A stretch of 64,000 nucleotides of DNA from Chimonanthus salicifolius (Eukaryota; Streptophyta; Magnoliopsida; Laurales; Calycanthaceae). This document shows, in pieces, positions 44,689 through 55,552 of the stretch; positions within the stretch are counted from its first letter, which is position 1; each line of letters begins with the position of its first letter. The position numbers were made by a program, and so were the translations under genes. The DNA is taken from contig CM023538.1 in NCBI GenBank assembly GCA_013350335.1, forward strand, positions 61,493,080 to 61,557,079, in the 5' to 3' direction. The notes below the pieces were generated by a model. That model did no database searches, was not told the DNA's origin, and worked only from the letters and a program-made list of their open reading frames with translations.

Positions 44689-45223
44689 TAGGGCTGCAAC
44701 TCGGGTCGGGCGGGCCGGGTTTTAATAAACCCAACCCTAACCCGAATCACTCCATATTCAACCCGACCCGACCCGACCCGAAAAAAAAACCCGAGATAGT
44801 GAACCCGACCCGACCCGAGATTGTAATACCCTTAACCCAACCCGACCCGACCCTTAACCCGAGAAACCCGACCCGAGTTACAGCCCTAGCGGAGACCCAT
44901 TTTTTTCTTGAACTCACCCATTTTTTTCCCTTTCTTTTCCTCTCTCTACCGTTCTGCTGCTAGGGTTGGGGACTAAGGCAGCTTTTATATTAAGTTATGG
45001 CGGGTCGGGTCGGGTCGGGTCTTCTCGGGTTGGGTTTTCTCGGGTCGGGTCGGGTCGGGTCGAAATTTAAAAGGCTCAACCCAACCCGACCCGAATTTCG
45101 GTCGGGTTTTTCTTTTCTCAACCCGACCCGACCCTACAGCCCGACCATTGTAACCCGACCCGCATGATTTCTCGGGTCGGGTCATGCGGGTCGGGCCAAA
45201 ACCCGACCCGAGTTGCAGCCCTA
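44689..45223. mobile_element. hAT-type MITE with 8 bp target duplication, copy 2
   Basis: The ends TAGGGCTGCAACTCGGGTC and GACCCGAGTTGCAGCCCTA are identical to copy 1 at 10975. The duplicated flank is TGTAAGGG (44681-44688 and 45224-45231). At 535 bp it is longer than copy 1. An internal 'cccgagttacagccctagcg' near 44873 looks like a second TIR, so it may be two elements or an element with a captured insert. It creates Asn-Pro-Thr-Arg-Pro frames that are not genes. Confidence 0.9.
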
Positions 45224-45913
45224 TGTAAGGGAAAGAAAAAATAAAATAAAAATATATTTTATAATAATTATAATAAAGAAAGCAAGAAACAGACCGTGGG
45301 ATGGACTCGCAGCTTCCCCTGAGTTTTCAAAATAAAATAAAATAAAGAAAACAAGAAAAAAAGAAAAAAGAAAAGAAGAAGCCTAAAAAGGATTAAGGAC
45401 ATCTACACTGTAAAAGTGCACTTTGCCCATTTTTATTTAAAAAATATATTTAATGTTTATTATAATTTTCACAATAATAATTTGGGTTTAAATTAGTTCG
45501 TACATTGTAGGTCGTGTCTTCGGCTTGATGACGAGACATGCGTTTGGTTCGAGGAATTGTTGGATCATGAATGTCCATTAATATTTTTATTTAAGGTACG
45601 TCGGTTCATGAATATCAATTAATACTTTTATTAAAGGTATATTGGGTCATGAATGTCAATTATATCTCCCATCTGTTCAGATGTGACTTCTAGGTTGATG
45701 TTATTGAATTGACAACATTAAATTTAGGTAACTATGTAAGCTATGCATCATTCACTGGAATAAAGAAAATAATTTAATTGATAAATTATTATAAAAATCT
45801 TTTATCACACTAAATAAAAATAATAATTGTGAAAGTAAAATATATAAATGTTCATTTTATAAAAATCACAAATAATATTTATATTCTATAAAATAATTAT
45901 ATATGCATTAAAT

Positions 45914-46090
45914 ATAGTAAACTCTCTATAATATAGTACTTTATAAAGTTATAATTTGTCTAAAATAATATCGTCAGTCGGTTCTAACTTCATGTGCAGA
46001 CAAACTGTAATAAATTTTTCTAACTCAGTATTCAATATATTTAGAATAAAAAATGTACTGTCCCAACCATTCTCTAAAATAATATTTTCC
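45914..46090 (-). mobile_element. Emigrant-like MITE fragment
   Basis: On the minus strand it matches the element at 1325-1808: 'ggttgggacagtacattttt', 'ttattctaaatRtRttga' and the end 'tatagaga(g)tttacta', corresponding to the TIR AGTAAAACCTCTATAA. The other end is missing. Confidence 0.6.
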
Positions 46091-47799
46091 CTCTTCATAG
46101 AGGGAAAATATTTTAAAATATAATTTTAATATTTAATAATCTAAAATATATATAATTTAAAGAAATTGCATTGTTTATGTTAATTGAATTTATAAAGTCA
46201 TATTTTTAAATTCTTTAAAAGTTAATAACTTTAAATCATTTTTATCTCAAAAAAATCATTTTATATTTTATAACATAATTAAATTGAGAAATGTATTTTC
46301 AAAAGTAATTATAAAAAATAAAATGTTAGAACATAGTAATTATAACTATTTAAGAGTAATTTTATTTTGGAGCTTCAACAAATTGTCAAAATATAGTAAT
46401 TTTATTTTGGGGCTTCAACAAATTGTCAAAATGTCATGTTTCATAAAATTTAATTTTTATTATTTATATTATATATATTTAATAAAAATGATTAATTCTC
46501 ATAAAATTGTTAATATGCCAGCTTACCCCTACTTACACTTACTCCTATTAAAAGATAACATCAGATAACTCCCGTAAAATTTACCTTTCATCTAAATACA
46601 TCATGTTGAAAATTTTGATACATTTTTAAAATAAATTTTTAATAGAATAAATTGTTAATTACTTGAATTTTTTTTTAATTATATAATATATAATTGATAA
46701 AGAGATAAAGGCAAGGGATATTGAAGTGGAGGATATTGTGGATACCCTCTCAACCTTCAAAAGATATTCAAAAATATGATAAGAGGGGTAAATTTTTTGA
46801 ATATGCACCCTCACCTTTATTACCAAGCAATGACAACAAGGGGTAATCGGAGATTACTCTCTCTTACCCCATTCAAACGCAGCCCTGTCTCCCCCTCCAT
46901 AGCATCCGTACAAAATTTCAAAGTAAAATTCCTGTCTTGTTTCATGCCTGAGGTGAGTTGTGAAATCTAGAAAGTGGTTGGGAAAGGTCGAAAGGGCAAA
47001 ATAGGAAAGATGGGAGTGGGGGTGTATAGAAAAATAATTTTGGGGGTGTGGATAACACTACCGTAATTTAAACCCATCACATGTACCAAGCTTCTACTGG
47101 TCGAATTTATTTTCATAGGAAACTGTTGTTGATGTCATTGCTTACGGAAGGGAAGTGACGTTGGAAGAATGCAGTTTTAAGTAGAAAAGAAGATAAATTT
47201 AAGAAAAATCTAAAATGGGATAATCCAAGAATTATATAAAAGAAAATAGATAAAAATATTTTTATAATTCTCATTTGATCATCTTAGTCTTTATCTTATG
47301 ATAACTAATGTAAAAATGAGTTAATGTGCATCATCTATAAAAAATCAACACTTCAGAGTCCTTTTAAGTGGAAATAGTAAAACATTTGCGTGTCTCTTTT
47401 GTCTAAGTGAATTTAGATTATTAAAACTATTATTTTTTATTTAAATTTAAATTCCTTTTTTTTTACATTCTACATCATATAAATTGCATTGAGCATCATC
47501 AATATTTATTTAAAGATTTTATTTTGATATTAAAAATTAAGTAGGATGACTTAGTTAATCCATTTTCACCAATTTTATAAAACTCATAATAATCTATTTA
47601 TCTAAACTTTTTATTCTAAAATGAGTTTGACATCTCATTTTATAATTAGAAGAAGTAAAAACTTATAAACAAAATTACTTAAAATAGATCTCTATAGTCC
47701 AAATTCACTGGAGTGCTTATGTCTTATATTTATTTTAGTTTAATTTTTTTCTATCATTAATATTTTCAATCTATATTGAAGGTGAGACTAATTTTAGAA

Positions 47800-48280
47800 A
47801 TAAAAGAAATCACATGTAAATTTCGTCTATTAAATAAATTAAGACGAAATTAGATCTAAGATTTTTTAATCTCAAATTAAAAATTTAAATCAACTAAATT
47901 ATCTATTTATTATTTTATTTTATTCCACTCTCTTCTACATAGTCTTGAACCTTTCTTTATTTGATACCTACCCTAGATTACTGGTAACAATAATAAGCTC
48001 AACAACTATGTACGATATGAGCTAATAACAATATAGACTAATTGTAAAAATAAAATAAATTGTCAATAAACTTTATATATTAATTAAGTTTAAAAAATTA
48101 GATTTAAGACATTTTAATCTAAATTTAAAATTTAAAATCAATGAAATTATCTGTTCAATATTTTATTTTATTTTATTCCACTGTCTTCTCTTCTACAAAT
48201 CTCGAACCTTCCTTTATTTGGTACCAATAATAATAACATAGTTCAACAACTATGTACCATGTGAGTTACTGACAATGATA
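47800..48280. repeat. Repeated unit shared with 62750-62890
   Basis: The stretch 'aattaagacgaaattagatc' through 'ttttattccactctcttcta' to 'cctttctttatttgata' occurs at about 47830-47975, again at 48080-48230, and once more at 62760-62893. It is part of the larger duplicated block 47.8-49.7 kb versus 62.7-64 kb. Confidence 0.65.
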
Positions 48281-49097
48281 GCCTTTCATTAGTTGTTCAT
48301 TACTTTGGAATCTCATTGAGAGCTCTGCTGAAAGAATTTTGTGTTGTAGGTGTGGAAGACAAACAAGCTAGTCACAAAAAAATTATAATGTTATTGATAG
48401 GTGTGGGTCAGCCTACTTTATAAAGAGCTTAAATATGGAAAGGTGGGTCATGCACGTGTATCATGTGGAACAATTTTTTATTTTATTTTTTCTACTACAA
48501 TAACAATATATAAGAAGAGAGCTGTTGTGACCATTCTACACGTGGCATGTAAAATCGATGTCACAAATTGTTAACAAATTAAGAATTAAGTGAAATTTAT
48601 TAGTTTGATGAGACTTTTTATGTGATTTCAGCTTATAAGTATGAAAATAAAATGTACAAAATTAAACATTTCTGTATGTCCTAAAACAACAATTAAAACA
48701 TATATTAATTCATTTCTACCAAGGTATGAAAAATAACAAATTTTGGAGAACTTTGCATAAATTTGTTGTGAAATTTCTTTCATTGTTTGAGAAATTGAAG
48801 AATGATGGGATGCCTTTATATTTGGTGTCACAACGAAGTTGTCAGGACTGTAGTCGATTTTCTCTTCTAACTAAAACGGTTTTGGTAAATAAAAAGTGAT
48901 GAAAATTAATTTATGAATGAAGAAAAGAAAATGAGATGAAAATTGGTTTTCAACTAAATTATTTATCCTATCAATCTCGACTTAGATCTTTTATATTTGA
49001 ATTTGACAAATTAATTTTATAGATTCTCTGTCTATTTGACATCTATATGATTTGTACTCACAAATTTTAAATTGTAATTATAAGATTTTATCAGATA

Positions 49098-49425
49098 TAA
49101 GGCTGAAACTCGAATCGGGTTAGGTTTCAATAAATCTAATTCAACATATGTCAAAAATTATTCAACCTGACCTGACACGACCCGAATGGCTGACCCAATT
49201 TACTCAACCCGACCTGACCTAAATTTCTGATCCGACTCAACCTGAGTGCTGTTTTATTATTTGGTGCACTTGGGTCGAATTGAGTCTGGTCGGGTTGCTT
49301 TTAAAATTTTCAATCCAACCCGACTTGAATTTTATGCGGGTTTATTTTTTTCCAACTCGACTTTACTCGAAATATACAAAATCAACTTAAAACCCATTAA
49401 TTTCTAGGGTCGGATTTTACTCCTA
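49098..49425. mobile_element. Degenerate hAT-type MITE, copy 3
   Basis: The ends are TAAGGCTGAAACTCGAATCGGG and TTTTACTCCTA, worn forms of the copy 1 and 2 termini. The 8 bp ATCAGATA is duplicated on both sides (49090-49097 and 49426-49433). The body is decayed GGGTCGGG/CCCGACC sequence. It is older than copies 1 and 2 and sits inside a duplicated intergenic block. Confidence 0.75.
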
Positions 49426-50139
49426 ATCAGATATACTATAAGTCTTTATCAATTTATTTTATTATCTAAAGTATCTAAAGGAGACTGTAATGTCCACCAA
49501 AAGGAACTCTTTGGGCCATGACGTTGAATGATTGTACAACCATTATAGTTCTAATAATAATAATAATTTATTTAAGTGCGATTTAATTGATAATATTAAA
49601 TTAAGGTTCCAAATCTTCTTTTATTAAGCAGTTAAGTCTTTGTTTGTCAAGCGCCAAGTCAAGCCAATCACCCCAAGTCTATCCATTTAGGTTAGTAGTA
49701 ATGGAGTTAGGCGTCCATATTGTCCAAAGGAGATAATGATGCAGACAACAAATGTCCCTCTCATGGAATTTTATTTAAATTGCTGCTACTTTAGTGATTG
49801 AAGCTGTTTATGACACATTCATGGCCCACCACTTCTACTCAAAAGAAATGTTGCTATCATTTCACCCTCACAATAATACAAAAAAAGTGATAAATTGTAT
49901 GTAATGACGTACTGAAAAGAAATGTTGCATCATTTCACCCTCATAAGAATTAAAAAACCTCGTCCATTAAGAGATCAGAGATTTTAATTATCAGACATCA
50001 ATTTTCAAATTTTTGAGATAAATTATCCTTATGCGCTCTTGTATTTTATCCTCCCAACAATTATTCAGTTAATTTTTCACTTACTTCTAACAATTTAACC
50101 GTGCAGTTAAATAATTCGAAAAATCTTTTCAACAAATGA

Positions 50140-50640
50140 ATGTTGATGCTACAGTGAAATTCTTTAAAAATTTTAAATAGTAAAATATCTTTTAAAATTT
50201 TAAAGTTATTTTTTAAGTATTATATATTTTTAAAATTTTTTAAATTAAATATCCAGACTAATTACGATAATATGATAAAAATAGTTTAAGACTTGAAGGT
50301 CTCTTGACATTCCAAAATACTTAAAACACAGTGTTTTACAAATAAGGGTATCCCTCAGCTGTGTCGAAAATATATTTGGGAGTGTCAAAAGACCTTGAAG
50401 TGTTAAAGTATTTTTATTAGGTTATCGTAATTAGTCTGGATATTTAATTAAAGAAATTTTGGAAATACACAGTGCTTAAAAAATAACTTTTAAGATTTAA
50501 AGGAGATTTTATTATTTAAAAAGTTATTTTTTAAGTACTGTGTATTTATAAGAATTCAAGTTATTTTGACACTCCCAAATGCTTAAAACACAGTGTTTTA
50601 CAAATAAGAGTATCCATCAACGGTACCAAGAACACATTTG
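50140..50640. mobile_element. Relative of the foldback element at 36607
   Basis: It shares 'aagttattttttaagtattR', 'aaaacacagtgttttacaaa', 'acatttgggagtgtcaaaag' and 'ttattaggttatcgtaatta' with 36800-37330. Modules are again in inverted arrangement. The outer arms of the 36607 element are not present here. There is no coding capacity. Confidence 0.65.
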
Positions 50641-53600
50641 GGTAAAGATCACTGCTCATGTTCATTTAGGTGTTTTCATGTTCACCTCTTTCAAAGCAAA
50701 AGAAGATAGAGTGATGGAATGTAAGTCTCTTCGTTTGAATGATATATCAGTTTTTAACTGGTGCTTCATCAGTTGTCATTTTTCATCACTTATTTACTCT
50801 TTCTTGATTGAATCTCTTTCCATTTTTATAAATAGAAACACCTTTCTTAATTATGAATAATAATTAAATTCTTAAATACATTTTGAGTTGGCCCCACCAA
50901 TAAATCAAAATCCATGGGAATGATCCTCATTTAGTATTCATTCAGCATTCTCTTTATCCTTGACTCTCCTTCCTTTCCAACGTCTCTTTTATCATTTTAT
51001 TACTTTAGTTCTCTCTCAAAATTGAGTCCCAAATGCCAATCAGACTATAGAAAACAATAGTTGAGAGTTCAATAGAAGTAAGTTCATTGCAGCTACCCTA
51101 TCCATATACTGGGTACTTTTACATAGAGTGGTCTTTGGAATATAGTAAGAATCGAACTTAAAACTTCCACTTGAAACCAGTCTTAACAATCACATGGTAT
51201 AATTTTATCCATTTTACATATGAGAAACTGATCAAAACCAACAAAGCTCCATATACAATTTTACATTTTCCTTCATGGGGAGTATATTCATCCATTGTGA
51301 ATATAGAAAATATCTAACCAACGATATTATAATGCATGAATAGACAGTGACCTGCATATGCATTTGGAAATTTCATGTCCTCTTAAAAAGCAAAAGGAGT
51401 GATGGAAACTAAGTCTAGAGCAATGTTATCAAACTTGACTCGACCCGTGGGTCAACTGTGACCCGAGTGAAACACGGGATAGATCATTTTAAGATTCTTC
51501 TGGATTAAAAATCCTTAAAAACCCTCTGCGACCTACAAGTCAACCCTATTTTTCTATTAAACCCGTGACCCTTGACCCTTACCCCTTAAAAACCCTTGGT
51601 TTTTTAAATGAAGAAAATGAAGACGACGATGTTGGTTCTTGTGAGAATATGATTTTTGGATTATTAGTTTTTAGTATTTACAATTGAGTTTGTGAGAAAA
51701 AATATTTTTTTATAAAATATAACCTTAGTTAATAATTTAATATTATATTAATAGCATGGGTTGACTGATTTTGACTGGGTTTGACTATGGGTCAACACAA
51801 TTGAACATTATCTAACCCACCCTTCCTTTAAAACGGGTCGCTCCACAGACTGGATTTTAAAACATTGATTTAGAGTGATCCAAAGTCTGTTCTTTGTCGT
51901 GTTCCATCAATGATATATCAAATTTTCATCGCTTATTTACTCTCTTTTTTATTGAATCTCTTTCTATTTTATAAATAGAAATGACATTCTTAATAATGAA
52001 TATGAAAAAATAAATTTCTATATGCATTTTGAGTTGGCCCCACCAACAAATTAAAATCCATTGGGAATGGTCCTCATCTAATATTCATTCTGAGCACCTT
52101 TTAAACAAAAACGGAAGGATTCCCTTTTCCATGGACTCTCTCTTCTTTTGCATGTACTCTCTTCTATCTTTTTATTCTCTTACTTCTCTTTCAAAATAGG
52201 ATGCAAAGTGACAACCACAACACGTGAGAGTCCAATTCAAGCAAGTTCATTGCAACTGCCGTATTCATACACCTTGGATAATTATATAGAGTAGTATTTT
52301 AGAGTGGACTAAGAATCGAATTCAATACTTATGTTTTTAAACAGATTTTTGGTACAACTTTATCTATTTTACATATAAGAAACCGATGAAAATTATCAAA
52401 ACTCCATATAGAATTCTATAATAGATATCATGGTTTTCAATAAAGTTTTAGTGATTTGGTAATCGCAAGGAAGACGAATGGTATGATAAGCTCAATCACG
52501 ATATTATCTCTAAATCATTGATGTTTTACGAAAAAAAGTCAATCATGGATCACGACGTGATGTGACAAAAGTACTTGCTTTTTATATTGAAAGGTCATTG
52601 GTAGATGATGAAGATGGAAGATGACAAACAGCAGTCAGGTTGGAAAAGTCCTACCGGTGGTCTACAGTTCTGCATTGAATCTTCTTAGTTTGTAACTTTT
52701 GAATATGGGTAATTAACAAGTTTCATCTATCAATCTACCCAAAAGAATTTTGAGATTCAGTTCATTCAGCATTTCTTACAGATGATCTGATCTATATTTA
52801 CTAGTGAACTGTTTCACCTGATTATGAACCTCAAAACTTAAAAAGGTAGAATGAATTCAAGTAATTTGTTCACTGACATACAAAATTGCTATTGGACTGG
52901 TTTCTACCATTATTCATCTTTACGAAATGTTAAAATAAACAAGTCAAATGGATAGCTAAATGTTTAGGTTGATCTGACTTTATATTGTGAGGAGATGTTT
53001 TTCTGAGGCAATGAGTGAGATGAGATAAGACGATTTTTGAGCATGGGGCATCATCGAGAGAAATACTGTCGTAGGGACTGCAGAGCAACACAATTGAATC
53101 GTTATTTGTGGGAGAACATTCATCTCTAATCAAATAAAACCATAGTATACATATTAGAAATTGACATTTTTTATTTTAACAATTTCTCAAATTTTCTTTT
53201 ACGTCAGAGTAAATATTCAGATTAAATAAAAAAATTAGAGAAAATGTACGAGATTAAACATTTAAACACTACATTGGTGTCTTAAAAAATCCATCCATAT
53301 TATACAAACACAAAAACCTAAATTAAAAAACATGACTTATGCTTTTCATTTCACCCAAAAAAATTAGAAAAAACATTTTCAAAAAATTAACACACAAAAT
53401 CACAACTCCATTAAACTTAATATTGAATGATTAAATGAAAAAATAATTTATTTCCAAAAATCCTCAATTTTTCATTTACCATAGAGCAAAAATTTGGAAT
53501 AAATTAAAAAAATTAAAAGAAATGCATGAGATCTAACATTTAAACATCATATTACTTTCCTAATTACTCCACCCACCATTTCTAAACACATAAAACCGAA

Positions 53601-54013
53601 ATTTTTCACACATCCTCCATAATTTCATTCACCAACAATAACCCAAACTTCATGAAATATTTAACCTTCAATTTACTTTCAAATTTCATAAAAAGCAAAT
53701 AATCACTTCTAACCTTTCAATATTAAAGAAAATAATAAAACATCTTTCTATATCATTATGGAAAATTTATTTTATTATACAACCTTTTATTTGCACACTT
53801 TCATCCCATGCTTTACCCACAAAATCACTCAATCCCAACACCAGCATAAAGTTAAAAAAAAAAGGGAAAAAACCAAGCAAGGAAAACAATTTAGACATGC
53901 ATACGATGGATAGAGACCACCAAAGAAGGCAGAACAAAACCATACAAACTACAAAGTAGAATACGTAGATGGTTATGAAGTAGAGAATCCAACCCAATTA
54001 TCAGGTCTAGTGC

Positions 54014-55432
54014 TTAAGGGGAGAAGAAAGACTTAACCAAACCAAGGATTTGGAAGAAGATGATAGTAAAGAGGGAGATTACTGCCCATGGAGTCTTCAA
54101 GAAACTTCGAACGAAGCTTGCTCTCAGTTGGATCCTCGTAATATTACGATAATAATCGTTGATTTCTTTGAAGATAGGGGAAAGATAGAAATCATCCTCA
54201 TCTAGTATCAGTACAGACCCAATCTTGTTGACGAGAGTAACCAGGGATTGATTGCAGCCATAGGAGTTGTTGATTCCACTGTTAAAGAGAACGGTCACGT
54301 CATCGACGGATCCGATGAGGCAATCCAAGAAGACGATGTAGGCCGAGATGTGAGAAGTGCAGTAGCGATAACACTGTTCGAAAGCGACGAGATTGAGGAA
54401 GAGAGCTCCAGTGACATCTGAGAGTGTCAATGGAGGAATTTCAATTACCCCACGAGAAATTACTCCACTTCGAAATTGTATATCCAAGAAGTTGAGTGTG
54501 TCATCCTCCTCCTTCTCCTTGAACCTTATTCCTACAGATTGAAGCTGGGATGCACAGGGGATCATCTTTATGGTAGTACTTGGGTGAGTTCTCGCTTTCT
54601 CACTTTCACCGGGTGGGAGGAGATTAGTGTGTAGCAAATGGAGAAGATGCTTGATATTAGAATGGAAGACTTTGGCATCGGAGGGTTTGGAGTTGGTTTT
54701 TCTAGGGGGATCGGTCCGGAGCAAGAATTTGAAGAAATCAAGAGCCATGTCTTCAAAAATGGGGATTTCTTCACAAATCGGGGGGCGGTGCTTCAACAAT
54801 TGGTATAAATTTTTGAGAATGAAGAAAGGGATTTGGTTTTCGAGCATGAGGAGATCAATGCTCAGCTGCTTCCTTAACCACCCAAGTTTTATGATGGGAT
54901 CATCTGCATGTTTTTCTTCATTTGAGATCCTGCAAAAGAGCTCGACGATGAAACAACCGTCCAACACCATCATTCTGGCAAAGGAGTTGCTGTCGATCTT
55001 GTCGAATTCCTCCGAATAACATTTTCTTCCTTCTTCTTCCAATCCCTTGACGGTGCTCAAGAGAATCTCCAAACTGCAATTTGGGTTCCTAGCGAGGAAG
55101 GAACGTAGATATTTTCTCTTGTGCTCTTCCATGCGATAGAACTCATTTTTTCTTTTCTTGTAGTGAAATGGGCCTATGGAGATGAGTTGGGGCTCGTAAG
55201 ATTTCTCGTTGTCTTTGATAAAGCACTTGGGAGCTCTTTGGATGGAGCAAGACTCGCTAACCCATGAAGATTTTATTATTTTTGGCTCATCTTCGAGTTC
55301 TTTTCTCATTGAATCAACAAAATTTTGATCTAATTCCATTGCTGTAACAGTGACTGGCATCTGATTGTGGCCTCCATTTGCCAAGCTGTGCACGTCCACC
55401 GCTAGCTCTTTTGCACCATTGCTATCTCCCAT
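54014..55432 (-). CDS. DUF247 (UPF0481) membrane protein, copy 2
   Basis: A single-exon gene of 472 residues starting MGDSNGAKELAVD. An in-frame ATG at 55552 would add 40 residues, mostly Glu/Arg encoded by a (CT)n microsatellite, so the inner start is preferred. Family landmarks are SIQRAPKCFIKDN, LISIGPFHY, MEEHKRKYLRSF, MMVLDGCFIVELF, LRKQLSIDLLMLENQIPFFIL, MIPCASQLQSVGIRFK, GVIEIPPLTLSDV, LLNLVAFEQCYRYC, DCLIGSVDDVTVL and NQSLVTLVNKIG. The C-terminal anchor, at about residues 448-466, contains WAVISLFTIIFFQILGLV. It is shorter than copy 1 and has none of its repeats. It lies opposite in orientation to copy 1 and the same as copy 3. The reading frame is intact and the function unknown. Confidence 0.93.
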   Translation of the reverse strand: MGDSNGAKELAVDVHSLANGGHNQMPVTVTAMELDQNFVDSMRKELEDEPKIIKSSWVSESCSIQRAPKCFIKDNEKSYEPQLISIGPFHYKKRKNEFYRMEEHKRKYLRSFLARNPNCSLEILLSTVKGLEEEGRKCYSEEFDKIDSNSFARMMVLDGCFIVELFCRISNEEKHADDPIIKLGWLRKQLSIDLLMLENQIPFFILKNLYQLLKHRPPICEEIPIFEDMALDFFKFLLRTDPPRKTNSKPSDAKVFHSNIKHLLHLLHTNLLPPGESEKARTHPSTTIKMIPCASQLQSVGIRFKEKEEDDTLNFLDIQFRSGVISRGVIEIPPLTLSDVTGALFLNLVAFEQCYRYCTSHISAYIVFLDCLIGSVDDVTVLFNSGINNSYGCNQSLVTLVNKIGSVLILDEDDFYLSPIFKEINDYYRNITRIQLRASFVRSFLKTPWAVISLFTIIFFQILGLVKSFFSP

Positions 55433-55445
55433 TTGAATTTTTGCT

Positions 55446-55447
<2 letters not shown>

Positions 55448-55478
<31 letters not shown>
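55448..55478. repeat. (CT)n microsatellite in the DUF247 copy 2 leader
   Basis: About fifteen CT units on the plus strand (GA on the coding strand) lie 15-45 bp upstream of the preferred start of copy 2. A shorter run follows at 55511-55524. On the coding strand this is a GA leader like those before copies 1 and 3. Confidence 0.9.
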
Positions 55479-55482
<4 letters not shown>

Positions 55483-55552
55483 GTAGCCTTGCCTGAGTCC
55501 TGAATAGAATCTCTCTCTCTCTCTCAGATGCTTGCAATGCTTCAGGTCTCAT

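Larger units (their letters stand above)
40050..54013. other. 14 kb gene-free region between DUF247 copies 1 and 2
   Basis: No gene is supported on either strand. It is built largely of repeated blocks. A block at 40550-42850 recurs in pieces at 44500-44630, 48380-48620, 49575-49890, 50690-51330 and 51890-52690. Also present are SINEs (about 40292 and 44049), an Emigrant-like fragment (45914-46090), two hAT MITEs (44689 and 49098), a foldback-related stretch (50140-50640), and AT-rich DNA with no recognisable content (52700-54013). No DUF247 pseudogene was seen. Confidence 0.6.

Noticed and set aside
44658..44963. Open frame rich in Asn-Pro-Thr-Arg-Pro
   Set aside because: It lies mostly inside a hAT MITE made of CCCGACCC repeats. 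The repeat itself creates the frame. The same applies to 44985-45185 on the minus strand.
54627..55019. Plus-strand 130-codon frame opposite DUF247 copy 2
   Set aside because: It is an antisense shadow of the DUF247 coding sequence. The same holds for 60006-60269, 60510-60819 and 38816-39265.
55433..55552. 40-residue N-terminal extension of DUF247 copy 2
   Set aside because: Most of it is translated from a (CT)n microsatellite, and it is absent from copy 3. More likely it is untranslated leader.
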